The notes: generated from the sequence alone by a model not told the origin. A DNA stretch of 64,000 nucleotides from Shewanella denitrificans OS217 (GCF_000013765.1 NC_007954.1:2604001-2668000); one strand, 5' to 3'; counted from the first letter of the stretch, positions 9,991-20,053 are shown. Numbers and translations: made by a program.

Positions 9991-10494
9991 ATGCCAAAAA
10001 AGTTAATCCAGCGATTCATGCCAAATCCTGCCACCCTTCGTGAGCACAAGCATCTGCGTATTTTTGGCAAACTATTGAACAAGCCAAATTTATGGGTGCT
10101 GAATCGCAAATCGGCCCCTGGTGCCTTCGCCGTCGGGCTCTTCTTTGCCTGGGTACCTATGCCGTTTCAGATGATAGCGGCGGCTGGATTTGCCATTTTA
10201 TTTAACGTTAATCTTCCCGTATCTGTGGCGTTAGTCTGGATAACTAACCCGCTGACCATGCCGGTAATGTTCTATGCCGCATATTTATTGGGTGCGAAAG
10301 TGATGGGATTAGAGAGCCAAGCATTTCATTTTGAAGCCAGTTGGCAATGGATTGAAGCCTCCCTTGCCACTATAGGGCCGCCATTCCTACTTGGCTGCGG
10401 CATTTTAGCCTGCATTTCGGCACTGGTAGGTTATTTTGTTATCCAGAATTTATGGAAATATTCTGTGTTGATTAAATGGCAAAACCGTAAATAA
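9991..10494 (+). CDS. DUF2062 membrane protein
   Basis: A 167-residue protein of the DUF2062 family, with three or so hydrophobic helices. It has the usual positively charged N terminus (MPKKLIQRFMPNP), the SAPGAFAVGLFFAWVPMPFQ segment and WITNPLTMPVMFYAAY, which together characterise the family. Function is unknown; some homologues are fused to glycosyltransferases, which suggests an envelope role. An in-frame TTG lies three codons earlier; the ATG is preferred because GAG stands 5 bases before it. It is divergent from comEC with an intergenic region of only 32 bases, so their promoters must overlap or lie inside coding sequence. Its 3' end converges on the solute-binding gene. Confidence 0.85.
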   Translation: MPKKLIQRFMPNPATLREHKHLRIFGKLLNKPNLWVLNRKSAPGAFAVGLFFAWVPMPFQMIAAAGFAILFNVNLPVSVALVWITNPLTMPVMFYAAYLLGAKVMGLESQAFHFEASWQWIEASLATIGPPFLLGCGILACISALVGYFVIQNLWKYSVLIKWQNRK

Positions 10495-10534
10495 CTGAGT
10501 TGTTACCGATGTTATGATCCTGACCCTTAGTGAG

Positions 10535-11332
10535 CTAATGTATGTCATCCAAAGGGTCTCGCACTGGCTGAATCAGGCCATTTTCATAAGCTATACCGTG
10601 TTGCTGCAAAATTTGATTAAACCGACCGGAGGCTTTTAGCTGACTTAATCCCACTTTAAGTGCATTAAATTTATTTGCAGCATCGGGTGCGGCCTTAGAT
10701 ACTGCAACATAGAGCCCCTGTGTTGCCAAAGCGACATCCCCTTGAAGCAGCCTATGTTTGCCATTAAATTCATCGTCATTTTTGATTATCTCACGTACAA
10801 CAAACTCCTCACCCACCAGTGCATCCACTCGCCCTAGGAGTAACATGCGCACGAGTTGCTCATAGCTTGTGACTTCTATGCGGATCATATCTTGATATTT
10901 ATCAAATTCAGGATTAACGCTGGCGCCACGCATGATGGCTATTTTGAGACCACTGAGATCTGAAATATTACGATAATTTACTGGTTTTTCTTTAGTATAA
11001 AACAGTGAGGTTTTTGATATCACCAAGGGCTCAGAATAATACAGAAACGTTTTTCTCAACTCACTGATATATAAGGGAGACATGGCATCGATTTGGCCTT
11101 TCCTTACCGACACTAAGGCGCGGTTAAACGGTAAGAATTGAAAATCAACCCGATAACCACTGCTCTTTAAGGCTTCATTGATAACCTGTGGCACCCAACC
11201 TTTTTGTGGTAATGCTTGACCAGAATGGGGGGCAAGTTCAGCCCCTGCAATACTAAAATCACTATCATCTGCAGCGCTGAGATTAACACTAACGCAAGAT
11301 AAACATATCCAAAGAAATAGCCATTGTTTCAT
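10535..11332 (-). CDS. Periplasmic solute-binding protein (SBP_bac_3 type)
   Basis: A 265-residue protein with a signal peptide (residues 1-21, ending SVNLSAA) and a type II periplasmic-binding fold like the amino-acid-binding proteins of ABC transporters: GWVPQVINEALKSSGY, RKGQIDAMSPLYIS, then a hinge segment VDALVGEEFVVREI and VSKAAPDAANKFNALKVGL. No permease or ATPase gene is nearby, and Shewanella and Vibrio genomes carry many such orphan binding proteins. It may serve a distant transporter or act as a sensor. Ligand unknown. The neighbours (DUF2062 protein converging, miaE upstream on the same strand 268 bases away) give no clue to its job. Confidence 0.82.
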   Translation of the reverse strand: MKQWLFLWICLSCVSVNLSAADDSDFSIAGAELAPHSGQALPQKGWVPQVINEALKSSGYRVDFQFLPFNRALVSVRKGQIDAMSPLYISELRKTFLYYSEPLVISKTSLFYTKEKPVNYRNISDLSGLKIAIMRGASVNPEFDKYQDMIRIEVTSYEQLVRMLLLGRVDALVGEEFVVREIIKNDDEFNGKHRLLQGDVALATQGLYVAVSKAAPDAANKFNALKVGLSQLKASGRFNQILQQHGIAYENGLIQPVRDPLDDIH

Positions 11333-11600
11333 TCATTAAGCCTTAGGTTAAACAACGATTAACGCGCTATATCCCTATGCCAGATTAACAGTTTTGTCAT
11401 CTAACCAGCCGTGGCGAGAGTGATGTAATCTTCGCGGCTCCTTCTATAACTGTAGTTCACTGCGAGAACAGAACACAGCCAGATAATAAGAGTATGCCAC
11501 AAGTGCTAGCCTGTGAAAGGTAAATTGCGTGCCCCTAGGGACTATTCGTTGTTTCAATGTCTCGCCCAAGGTCAAACGGTTAGCGCGGCAAAGAGTATGG
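11333..11600. other. Intergenic region between miaE and the binding-protein gene
   Basis: 268 bases without a convincing gene. An ORF can be read through it on the minus strand, but it overlaps miaE out of frame and resembles no family. The region probably holds the miaE transcript end and the promoter of the binding-protein gene. No clear hairpin with a T run was seen. Confidence 0.4.
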
Positions 11601-12410
11601 TTAACAAGGCACGCCGCTGTGGAAGCGAAACTCGCTATCTGGGTTTTGAATAAGCTCGGCTTCAACGGCGGCAAAAAAAGCGATACGCTGCTGTAAATCG
11701 GCCTCGGTGATTGGGGTTTTGCTCTTAGCATGGGTATTGACCCCCTGCTTAACAATATCGCTGGCAAGGCTTAAATAATCTTGATAATGGCGCGCTTCAG
11801 AGCGCAGTAATGATAAATAAAAGCGCTTGAGTTCAATGTCTAAGTAAGGCGCGAGCTTAGCAAAACGTTCACAGGAGCGGGCCTCGATAAACGCCCCTAC
11901 GATCAGCTTATCGATTAAGGTCAAAGGTTCATGGGTACGCACATGGGCCATTAACCCCTTAGCATAATTGCCTGCGCGGATATTCTGATAGCTAATATCA
12001 CGCTTATCCATCAGGGCTAACACTTGCTCAAAATGATGAAACTCTTCCTTGATTAAACGCATCATTTTATTGAGTAGATCCTCACCGACGGCAAGCTTGC
12101 CAGTGACGATTAGCTCATTGCTAATATCATTCTTTTTCACCTCTCGCGCCAAAAATGCCTTGGTATTTCTGTCATCTTGATACACAAAAGCCTGATAAGG
12201 GGCTGACCAAGCGGTTAACGCCGCAGCACTTTGCGCATCGATGGCATATTTTCTGATCATAAACATGGCCGTCTGCGCCGCCTTAAGCTCACAATTGCAA
12301 TGGTCAATAAGCAGTGCACTGAGGTTGTCGGGCTTTTTGGCTTCATCTATCCAAGCCAAAGGCGTTTCACAGGCTAAAAAAGAGTAGATAGGGGCAAGTA
12401 GCTTATCCAT
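11601..12410 (-). CDS. miaE: tRNA-(ms2io6A37) hydroxylase
   Basis: MiaE, 269 residues, is the diiron monooxygenase that hydroxylates the isopentenyl group of ms2i6A37 in tRNA. The ferritin-like four-helix fold supplies paired iron ligands: EEFHHFEQ (about residues 149-156), EARSCERF (about 191-198) and SEARHYQDYL (about 220-229), matching the E/ExxH pattern of the family. DHCNCELKAAQ near residue 36 gives another carboxylate. It is monocistronic, on the minus strand, with the TetR-RND operon divergent 207 bases upstream. The enzyme needs O2, so with the anaerobic nos genes it fits a facultative organism. Confidence 0.95.
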   Translation of the reverse strand: MDKLLAPIYSFLACETPLAWIDEAKKPDNLSALLIDHCNCELKAAQTAMFMIRKYAIDAQSAAALTAWSAPYQAFVYQDDRNTKAFLAREVKKNDISNELIVTGKLAVGEDLLNKMMRLIKEEFHHFEQVLALMDKRDISYQNIRAGNYAKGLMAHVRTHEPLTLIDKLIVGAFIEARSCERFAKLAPYLDIELKRFYLSLLRSEARHYQDYLSLASDIVKQGVNTHAKSKTPITEADLQQRIAFFAAVEAELIQNPDSEFRFHSGVPC

Positions 12411-12617
12411 GGTTATGACATCTTGGGCTGAAAAAGGGCCGTTATGGTAACTCTTCTTGGTCTATTTCTATAGCGACTTTATCGACATATTCATCATTTT
12501 AAGGGTTACGGGGAATTTATAAGCTGCCCTTTTATTATTGGCTATTCTAAGATTATTCATCAGATGGGGAATTAAACCCTCTCGCCTTACTCAATTAACA
12601 CAACAGAAGATATCATC

Positions 12618-13325
12618 ATGAAGCCAACTCCTGAGCCTACTCCTGATCCAATTCCTGAGCAAAAAAACAGCCCAAAGAAAGCCAAGGCCGGCAGGCCAAG
12701 CCAAGACACTCAGTCCCGCGAACAATTAATATTGGCGGCCAGAAGCTTATTTGTCGAACGGGATTACGCCCAAGTCTCTACCCGCGAGCTTGCCAAAAAA
12801 GCCGGCACAGATCCCGCTCTTATTCGCTATTACTTCGGCTCCAAAGAAGGCTTGTTTTCCACCATGATCCGTGAGACGGCTGTGCCAGTTAAGCAGCAAT
12901 TATGGCAGTTGAACCGCAGCTTAGGGGCCGATGGCCCCGCAAATTTTATGCTCACCTATTATCGAGTCATGGCGGCGCACCCGCATTTTCCACGGCTTAT
13001 CTTTAAATTGGCCTCCTTAGATCAGTCTCAAGCTAAAAATCAGGAATTAGCTCAAGCATTCAATGAGATAATTAATCTAGAGGATTTACTCTTCTTTGAC
13101 AAATTCAAATCTCAAGGCCTGTTAAGGGAGGAAGTCGACAGCCGTTGTGCCCAGTTAAGTTTTTTCGCCATGATGGTGTTCCCTTTTCTTGTCCCAGATA
13201 TTTTCCTCAATAAATTGGGGGTTGAAATCAGTCCTGAGTTTTTACAGCAATTGGCAACACAAAACAGCCAATTGCTCGCCCATGGACTGTTTAAGCCAGA
13301 GGTGACATCTCATGAACCCAAATAA
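12618..13325 (+). CDS. TetR/AcrR family regulator of the RND operon
   Basis: A 235-residue TetR-type repressor. An unusual proline- and lysine-rich N-terminal tail (PTPEPTPDPIPEQKNSPKKAK) precedes the helix-turn-helix: REQLILAARSLFVERDYAQVSTRELAKKAGTDPALIRYYFGSKEGLF in segments, at about residues 36-85. The C-terminal ligand domain is divergent, as is usual. It is the first gene of the operon and its 3' end overlaps the adaptor gene by 14 bases, so it is almost certainly an autoregulator that controls the downstream pump. The likely operator lies in the 207 base region shared with miaE, though no perfect palindrome was picked out there. Confidence 0.92.
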   Translation: MKPTPEPTPDPIPEQKNSPKKAKAGRPSQDTQSREQLILAARSLFVERDYAQVSTRELAKKAGTDPALIRYYFGSKEGLFSTMIRETAVPVKQQLWQLNRSLGADGPANFMLTYYRVMAAHPHFPRLIFKLASLDQSQAKNQELAQAFNEIINLEDLLFFDKFKSQGLLREEVDSRCAQLSFFAMMVFPFLVPDIFLNKLGVEISPEFLQQLATQNSQLLAHGLFKPEVTSHEPK

Positions 13326-14679
13326 AAAGGCCTTAGCCCTCTACGGCATTCTATTGGGGTTATTAGTACTGGTTATCGCCATCATTCTCAAACCCTCACC
13401 CCCGGTGAACATAAGTCACAGTCGCGCCGTATTGGTGGAAACCCAAGGGCTGCAAAAAATCAGTCTCGCCCCCAGCATCGAAGGCTTTGGTCGGGTCGCC
13501 CCTAAACAAGCCTGGGATGCCATCGCAGAAGTCAGTGGCAAGGTTATTTTTCGCCATCCACAACTGGAGTCTGGGCGCATGCTACCAAAAGGCCTGAAAG
13601 TTCTGGAAATTGACCCCTTGGAATACCAGCTTAAATTGGCACAAGCACAGGCGGCGCTTCACGCCACTCAGGCCCAGCTCACGCGCCTTGAACAGCAGCA
13701 GCGTAACTTAAATGCCAGCCTTAAGATTGAAAGCCAAAAACTTGCCCTGGCCCAGCAAGAATACCAGAGGAAACTCAGCCTAAAAAATCGTCAGCTGGTA
13801 TCCAGCTCTGAGCTTGAGGCCCAGCATCAGTCCCTGTTAGTGCAGACCAAGCTAGTGGAAGACCTACAAAGCTCACTTAAACTCTTGCCCGATGATAGAA
13901 AAGTCAGCGAAGCCCAGCTTAATGTTGATGAAGCCAAGCTCAAAGATGCCCAGCGAAAGCTTGATCAAACCCAAGTGTTTCTGCCTTTCGAGGCTCGCAT
14001 TGCCGAAGTTAATGTGGAAGAGGATCAAGTGGTGACCCAAGGTATGACTATGCTCAGTGCCCACAAATTGGGCGCCGCTGAAATTAAAGCCGAAGTGTCA
14101 CTCAATGATATGCGCACCTTAGTCACTAGCCTTGAACAGCAGCCAAGGGAGCCAAGCCTGCCGTCCATTGAGCTGCTTAACTTAAGCGCAAGTGTGACGC
14201 TTCAAATCGCCAATCATCACTACCTTTGGCCTGCCCGCGTCACCCGAGTGGCAGAAATGGTCGACCCCAATCAGGCAAGCATTGGCTTGTACCTTGAGGT
14301 GGAACAAGACTATCACCAGCTGGATTTACTCAAGAGCCCCCCGCTGACCAAGGGCATGTTTGTCAGCGCCACCATCTTAGGGCAAGCATCGATGCAATTT
14401 GTGGTGCCGCAAAAGGCGCTCCATGGCGATAAGCTGTATTTTATGTCTGCCGATAACACCTTGCTCATTAAAACGGTGAAAACCCTATTTAGGCATAACG
14501 ACACTGTGGCTGTGGCCTTAGCTTCAGAGGATGAGTTGCCAAATAACCGTTCAGCAACAAGCACGCTAGTCGCCCAGTCTTTGCAAGAGGGTGACCGCTT
14601 AATTGTTAACGATCTTATCCCCGCAATGCCCGGCATGAGCCTGAGAGTCAGCCCAAGTGAAGTGGAGCCGAGTCTATGA
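13312..14679 (+). CDS. RND efflux periplasmic adaptor (membrane-fusion protein)
   Basis: A 455-residue HlyD/AcrA-type adaptor that links an inner-membrane RND pump to an outer-membrane channel. One N-terminal transmembrane anchor (about residues 9-26, LYGILLGLLVLVIAIIL), no lipobox. A lipoyl half-motif follows, then a long coiled-coil hairpin rich in Q, L and K (about 100-220), and the QVFLPFEARIAEVNVEEDQVV segment that closes the lipoyl domain. The beta-barrel and membrane-proximal parts follow (GMFVSATILG, VVPQKAL). It overlaps the regulator gene by 14 bases and the permease gene by 4, indicating translational coupling. No outer-membrane factor gene is present, so a TolC homologue from elsewhere is needed. 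Confidence 0.92.
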   Translation: MNPNKKALALYGILLGLLVLVIAIILKPSPPVNISHSRAVLVETQGLQKISLAPSIEGFGRVAPKQAWDAIAEVSGKVIFRHPQLESGRMLPKGLKVLEIDPLEYQLKLAQAQAALHATQAQLTRLEQQQRNLNASLKIESQKLALAQQEYQRKLSLKNRQLVSSSELEAQHQSLLVQTKLVEDLQSSLKLLPDDRKVSEAQLNVDEAKLKDAQRKLDQTQVFLPFEARIAEVNVEEDQVVTQGMTMLSAHKLGAAEIKAEVSLNDMRTLVTSLEQQPREPSLPSIELLNLSASVTLQIANHHYLWPARVTRVAEMVDPNQASIGLYLEVEQDYHQLDLLKSPPLTKGMFVSATILGQASMQFVVPQKALHGDKLYFMSADNTLLIKTVKTLFRHNDTVAVALASEDELPNNRSATSTLVAQSLQEGDRLIVNDLIPAMPGMSLRVSPSEVEPSL

Positions 14680-17600
14680 TTGACTATTTTACTCGTCACC
14701 CTACCTTAGCCAATCTGCTCATGGTGACCTTGCTACTCTTAGGGCTGTTGAACCTTGGCAATATCAAGCGGGAAACCTTCCCCGATTTTGCGCCTCCCTA
14801 CGTGATAGCCACTGTGGTGTATCCAGGTGCCTCTCCTATTGAAGTGGAAGAAAGCCTGTGTTTGCCCATGGAAGATGCCGTCGATGGTTTAGCAAACCTT
14901 GAAGAGGTGAGCTGTGATGCCCAAGAAGGCGTGGCATCCATGCGACTAAAGCTCGATGGTAAGGCCGATATGGGGCGCTTTTTGGTTGACGTACAGACCC
15001 AGATTGACAGCATAGATAATTTTCCGTCGCAAATTGAATCCCCCATAGTGAAAGAGCAAGACTGGGCCCAGCCTGTGGTGGATATCGCCATCGCCGCCGA
15101 TACCAGCTGGCCTCACCTTAAGCATTATGCCGAAGATGTTAAGCAAAGATTAAAGCTTGAAACCGGGGTCAAGCTAGTGTCTGTCACTGGCTTTTCAGAT
15201 CATCAATTAGTGATAGCCCTCGACATGCTCGCCCTGCGACGCCTTGGGCTGACAGTCAATGACATTGCCAATAAAGTCAGCCGCCAGAACGTAAAAATGC
15301 CGGCCGGCACCCTAGAACTTACCGACAAGAACATCTTGCTGCGTTTCGATGAACGAAAAGTGACCCCAGACGCCCTAGGCAAAACAGTCATAGCCTCGGC
15401 AGTGGATGGCAGCCTAGTGCGCTTAAAAGATATCGCCACCATCACAGAAGGCTTTGAAATCGATGAAGAACACAGCTATTTCAATGGCCAGAAAGCGGCC
15501 ATTATCAAGGTTAAAAAGAATAAAGCGGACGATGCCCTACGCATAAAAGCCAGCATCAGTGCCTTTATTGAAACGGAGCAAGCAAACGCTCCCGAAGGCA
15601 TAAGCATTACCCTCACCAATGACATGTCCTCCTTGCTGCAAGACAGGTTGTCCATGCTGCTTAAAAATGGCTGGCAGGGGATGGTATTAGTCTTTATCAG
15701 CATGTGGCTGTTTTTCTCGCTACGCTACTCATTTTGGGTGTCGGCTGGGCTGCCAGTGGCTTTTCTTGGCGGCCTATATTTGATGAGTCTCTTTGGGGTA
15801 TCCATCAATATGCTCAGCCTAGTGGGTCTGCTTATGGCCATAGGCATTATGATGGATGATGCCATAGTGCTGGCTGAATCCATTGCCGCCCATATCGACC
15901 GCGGCCATCCCCCCCATGAGGCGGTGACACTAGGGGTTAAAAAAGTCACCCCTGGGGTTATTTCATCGTTTCTTACCACCATTCTTATCTTCGGCAGTTT
16001 ACTCGGCCTAGATGGGCAAATGGGCGCCGTGCTGTCTGTCATTCCTGTGGTGCTTATCATGGTGCTGAGCGTCAGTTTAATCGAAGCCTTTTTGATATTG
16101 CCCAATCACCTTAACCACTCTTTAAGCCATGAAGCAGAGCGGAAATTAGCGGCAACAGAAGAGTCCACTAGCGCCAAATCTTGGTTAAGCACTCAAAGAG
16201 CGGGTTTACATCGCTTGCCTTGGCTTAAATTAACCTTGAGCGCCATCCCTAAATTTAAAGCTGACTTCACCCAAGGTTTTGAAGGTTTTAGAAATAAACA
16301 GCTGGTCACTTGGGTCACATTGGCCGTTCGCTGGCGCTACGCCACTGTGGGGCTGAGCATTGGCCTGTTATTGGCATCGATTGCCTTAGTGGCTGGCGGA
16401 CTAATAAAATTTGTGCCTTTTCCTGATCTCGATGGTGATATCGCCGAGGCCCGAGTTATTCTCCCCCCTGGCAGTAGCCTAAGCCAGACACAAGCTGTGG
16501 TTGAGACCTTGATTGCCAGTGCCAAGCGCACCGCCGATGACTACAGTCAGCGCCACGAAAATGGTGAGCCCTTGTTGCTGGATTTTACTGCCCAGTATAA
16601 TTTCAATGCCGATGCCGGTGAAAAAGGCCCCCACGTCGCCACTGTGAGGCTGGATTTACGTTCAGCCGAAGTGCGAAGCACCTTAATCGATGCGTTTATT
16701 AATGACTGGCGCCTCAATACTGGCGAGCTGGCCCTGCCCTTATCCTTGGTCTTTAAAGAACCCAGTGTAGGCCCTGCTGGCCGGGATATTGAAATAAGAC
16801 TACAAGGTAACAAGCTTGATGATCTTAAGCAGGTCTCAGTATCACTGCAGCACTACCTGAGCCAGTTCCATGGTATCAATGGCATTTTGGATGACATGCG
16901 CCCAGGCAAGGAAGAAATTAAAGTCAGCTTACGCCAAGGCGCTGAAGCCTACGGCATAGACGGCCAGCAAGTGGCGGAGCAGCTGCGCAGTGCCTATTAC
17001 GGACAAAAAGCCGATGAGGTGCAGGTAGGATCTGAAAATGTAGAGATAACAGTCGAACTCGATAAAACTCAAGCAAGCAATCTTGACGCCTTGGCAAACT
17101 TTCCCATCATGGCAAGCAGTGGTAAAACCATTTCCTTAAGCGCCATCGCCCAGTTAGAGCACCAGCGAGGCTACGTGCGAATTTCTCGCATTAATAGCCA
17201 GCGAACCGTTACCGTCATGGCCGATGTGGACAATCGGCGCTCCAATGGTGCTGAGACCTTAGCTAAAGTAAAAAGCGAATGGTTAGAGGATATTAAGCTT
17301 AAACACCCTGAGGTAAGCGTTAATTTTGAAGGTTCAGCGAAGGAAACCGCCAAGACGGGGCAGTCTTTCGTTAAAGGCTTTATGTTGGGGATATTTGGCT
17401 TGTTTTTCATTCTAAGCTTTCAATTTAGGAGCTATATCGAGCCAGTTGTCGTCATGCTTGCCATCCCTATGGCATTAATTGGTGTGCTTTGGGGGCATTT
17501 ATTATTGGGCTACAGCTTATCTATGCCCTCTATCATGGGGTTTATTTCATTGGCGGGTATTGTGGTGAACGATTCAATTTTGCTGGTGCAATATATTCGT

Positions 17601-17867
17601 CACCATGTGGATGAGGGTGATGATGTGACGGAGGCTGTGGTCAGTGCCAGTCGCGAGCGTTTTCGCGCGGTGATCTTGACCTCCCTGACGACTGCCGCGG
17701 GATTGCTGCCTTTACTGCTTGAAACCAGCTTACAAGCGCAAATCGTCCAGCCCTTAGTGGTCTCCATTGTTTGCGGCATTTTTGCCTCCACCTTAATGGT
17801 GCTATTCGTGATCCCCTGCGCTTACGCCATCTTGGATGATTTTGACCTGATGTCAAAACATCACTAA
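14676..17867 (+). CDS. RND efflux permease (AcrB/MexB superfamily)
   Basis: A full-length 1,063-residue RND pump subunit. N-terminal helix at about residues 10-28, first periplasmic loop, TM2-6 block containing GLLMAIGIMMDDAIVLAESIAAH (segmented; the acidic pair used for proton relay is DD in IMMDDA), second periplasmic loop, and TM8-12 block with GIVVNDSILLVQYI. The insertion of about 80 residues around 480-560 (LAATEESTSAKSWLS and after) between the halves is longer than in AcrB and may be specific to this subfamily. Its ATGA start overlaps the adaptor stop. It works as a trimer in the inner membrane; the substrate is not predictable from sequence. Confidence 0.95.
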   Translation: MIDYFTRHPTLANLLMVTLLLLGLLNLGNIKRETFPDFAPPYVIATVVYPGASPIEVEESLCLPMEDAVDGLANLEEVSCDAQEGVASMRLKLDGKADMGRFLVDVQTQIDSIDNFPSQIESPIVKEQDWAQPVVDIAIAADTSWPHLKHYAEDVKQRLKLETGVKLVSVTGFSDHQLVIALDMLALRRLGLTVNDIANKVSRQNVKMPAGTLELTDKNILLRFDERKVTPDALGKTVIASAVDGSLVRLKDIATITEGFEIDEEHSYFNGQKAAIIKVKKNKADDALRIKASISAFIETEQANAPEGISITLTNDMSSLLQDRLSMLLKNGWQGMVLVFISMWLFFSLRYSFWVSAGLPVAFLGGLYLMSLFGVSINMLSLVGLLMAIGIMMDDAIVLAESIAAHIDRGHPPHEAVTLGVKKVTPGVISSFLTTILIFGSLLGLDGQMGAVLSVIPVVLIMVLSVSLIEAFLILPNHLNHSLSHEAERKLAATEESTSAKSWLSTQRAGLHRLPWLKLTLSAIPKFKADFTQGFEGFRNKQLVTWVTLAVRWRYATVGLSIGLLLASIALVAGGLIKFVPFPDLDGDIAEARVILPPGSSLSQTQAVVETLIASAKRTADDYSQRHENGEPLLLDFTAQYNFNADAGEKGPHVATVRLDLRSAEVRSTLIDAFINDWRLNTGELALPLSLVFKEPSVGPAGRDIEIRLQGNKLDDLKQVSVSLQHYLSQFHGINGILDDMRPGKEEIKVSLRQGAEAYGIDGQQVAEQLRSAYYGQKADEVQVGSENVEITVELDKTQASNLDALANFPIMASSGKTISLSAIAQLEHQRGYVRISRINSQRTVTVMADVDNRRSNGAETLAKVKSEWLEDIKLKHPEVSVNFEGSAKETAKTGQSFVKGFMLGIFGLFFILSFQFRSYIEPVVVMLAIPMALIGVLWGHLLLGYSLSMPSIMGFISLAGIVVNDSILLVQYIRHHVDEGDDVTEAVVSASRERFRAVILTSLTTAAGLLPLLLETSLQAQIVQPLVVSIVCGIFASTLMVLFVIPCAYAILDDFDLMSKHH

Positions 17868-17956
17868 GACAAGCAAATCCATACTTCAACACTGGGCCCG
17901 AGCGCACTGTTTGGGCTCAGTGTTGATGCTAAATGTTGGCGCTTAGCCAATAGCCA

Positions 17957-18310
17957 TTAATCATCCCGCGTCAGCACTTCTAACAATTCCAACTCAAAAT
18001 ATAAGTCCGCATTGGCAGGGATAAGTGCGCCCACTTGACGCTCGCCATAGGCTAAATGCGCGGGTACAGAAAGCTTGCGTTTGCCACCCACTTTCATCCC
18101 CATCAGGCCAAGGTCCCAGCCCTTAATCACCCGTCCTGTGCCTATTACGCATTGAAATGGCTGACCTTTATCGAAAGATGAATCAAACTGACTGCCATCG
18201 GCTAATACGCCGCGATAGTGAGTAGTGATCAAGGCGCCTTTTACCGCCGCCTTACCCTCGCCTAACAGCACATCTTCTACGATTAACTCATCTAAGGGTA
18301 ACTTATTCAT
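17957..18310 (-). CDS. FKBP-type peptidyl-prolyl isomerase
   Basis: A 117-residue single-domain FKBP with no signal peptide, so cytoplasmic. Recognisable are GALITTHYRGVLADGSQFDSSFD, with the active-site Tyr, Phe and Asp positions, then GRVIKGWDLGLMGMKVGGKRKL with the conserved VIKGWD, and the C-terminal LAYGERQVGALIPANADLYFELELLEV. It catalyses cis-trans isomerisation of X-Pro bonds. Three ATGs are tandem; AGGA directly abuts the first and stands 6 bases before the third, so the third is chosen. It lies between the RND operon, which converges on it, and a divergent peptidase gene. Confidence 0.92.
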   Translation of the reverse strand: MNKLPLDELIVEDVLLGEGKAAVKGALITTHYRGVLADGSQFDSSFDKGQPFQCVIGTGRVIKGWDLGLMGMKVGGKRKLSVPAHLAYGERQVGALIPANADLYFELELLEVLTRDD

Positions 18311-18580
18311 CATCATTCCTGTTGCGTGCGTATCACTGATTTATCGCTGTTTAGTTTATAACTCATGACTGATTGGTTTACAGCCTAGCCATTTAACCCT
18401 GATGCCAAAGGCGAGCTTAATCCGCCCGCCAATTGCGCTATACTAGCCCAATTCGCTCATTCAGAGCCAATAAAAACCTGAATGCTAGGCACAAAAAGTA
18501 ATAAATAAAACAACAAGTAAAATAACAAATAACATTCGTCATCAGCCCTTAACAGAGCATCATTATTTAAAGGATATTTC

Positions 18581-19669
18581 ATGGACTCCAGCATGCCTTC
18601 AACTCCTCACGCAAGCGCTTATCCTATTGGCAAACCCGGCCAAGTTTGGGGTGAAGAGGAAAAATCCCTTTGGCTTAATAAACAAGTAATTCAACGTAGT
18701 TACGCCGAGCAAGTGTTAGCACTTATCCTAGATCCTGCATCCATTTCGGCAAACACGGCCGACCCCATGGAAACCACGGCCACTCAATCGAACGCACATC
18801 CTGAGATTACGTCTGCCCTTGAGCTAGTGCATTACAATACCTTGGCCTATAACACCTTGCATCAAGGGGCGAGCGATTACCCAGTGTATTTATTTAAGAG
18901 CCGTCACTGGGATGAAACTAAACCCAATGTACTGATCACAGGTGGCGTTCATGGTTATGAAACCAGCGGCGTACAAGGCGCAATTCGCTTCTTGCGCACT
19001 AAAGCCCAGCATTATTGCCAGCACGCCAATCTCATCATAGTGCCCTGCTTAAGCCCCTGGGGATATGAAACCATTAACCGCTGGAACCCGCACGCTATCG
19101 ATCCAAACCGCTCATTTGTGCATGACACTGCTCCCCATGACACAGCAATGACTCAGGCCAAAGCTCAAGCATCCAAGGTTCAGCTATCCGATGTACAAGA
19201 AGCCCACGCCTTGATGGCGGCCCTCGGTGAATTAGCCGTTAATTTTAGCCTGCATATCGATTTACACGAAACCACTGATTCAGATAACGCCGAATTTAGG
19301 CCCGCTCTCGCCGCCCGAGACGGTACAAGTTATGATAATTGGGACATTCCCGATGGTTTTTACTTAGTGGGTGACACCCTAAAACCCCAAGCTGAATTTC
19401 AAAAAGCCGTCATTAACGCCGTAAATGCCATCACGCATATTGCCCCAGCGGGTGAACACGCCAGATTGATTGGGGTGCCCATCGCACAATTTGGGGTGAT
19501 TAACTACCCCACCAAGGCCTTGGGGTTATGTGCTGGCATGACAGATGCCACCTATTGCACCACCACGGAAGTCTATCCAGATAGCCCACTGGTGGATGAT
19601 GAGAATTGCATTCTTGCCCAAGTGGCCGCCATTACAGGCGCGCTGGATTATGTTATCAAGAATCGATAA
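18581..19669 (+). CDS. M14-family zinc carboxypeptidase-like protein
   Basis: A 362-residue protein of the M14 / succinylglutamate-desuccinylase fold. Zinc ligands are visible as GGVHGYETSG (HxxE, about residues 127-136) and HIDLHET (about 227-233). DPNRSF (about 183-188) supplies the substrate-carboxylate arginine, and TTEVYP near 330 could hold the general-base Glu. There is no signal peptide, so it should be cytoplasmic, and length and architecture differ from secreted carboxypeptidase A. Substrate unknown. It is monocistronic, with a good AAAGGATATTTC ribosome site before the ATG. Confidence 0.82.
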   Translation: MDSSMPSTPHASAYPIGKPGQVWGEEEKSLWLNKQVIQRSYAEQVLALILDPASISANTADPMETTATQSNAHPEITSALELVHYNTLAYNTLHQGASDYPVYLFKSRHWDETKPNVLITGGVHGYETSGVQGAIRFLRTKAQHYCQHANLIIVPCLSPWGYETINRWNPHAIDPNRSFVHDTAPHDTAMTQAKAQASKVQLSDVQEAHALMAALGELAVNFSLHIDLHETTDSDNAEFRPALAARDGTSYDNWDIPDGFYLVGDTLKPQAEFQKAVINAVNAITHIAPAGEHARLIGVPIAQFGVINYPTKALGLCAGMTDATYCTTTEVYPDSPLVDDENCILAQVAAITGALDYVIKNR

Positions 19670-19741
19670 TTGAGCTTCAGGATATCTATTCATAATATCT
19701 AGCCCTCAGATAAAGAGCCCCTATAAAGCGCAACACCAGCA

Positions 19742-19999
19742 ATGCCATCAGATCAGTGGATAACTTTCGGTAAGCTAGGACAATAGCGCGTGATGGGACA
19801 CCTAACGCAATGGGGATGTCGATATTGGCTGACCAGCAATGTGAGAATAAAGCAGGATCCGTCGACCTATTAACTCGCCAAGCACCGAGGTGTTTCCAAA
19901 GGGCAGTTCTATACCGGACTCACCTCAGCGGCGTTAGGGAATGACTGGTATATCACCACTTTTGATCAATCATTTTGGTATGGTCTAGCCGAAAAATAG
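19742..19999 (+). pseudogene. Possible gene remnant, family not recognised
   Basis: In one frame from ATG at 19742 to TAG at 19999, only two internal stops occur (19784 and 19871). The final uninterrupted 41 codons read like real protein (SKGQFYTGLTSAALGNDWYI ... FWYGLAEK). This suggests the decayed tail of a coding sequence, but I cannot name a family, and chance is possible at this length. Confidence 0.25.
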
Positions 20000-20053
20000 G
20001 TTAGCGGTTTACACGCAAAAAAAAGGTTACAGAACGGAATGCTTGGATCAAGA

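Noticed and set aside
11444..11767. 107-codon minus-strand ORF overlapping the end of miaE
   Set aside because: It overlaps the well-supported miaE gene out of frame and has no family features.
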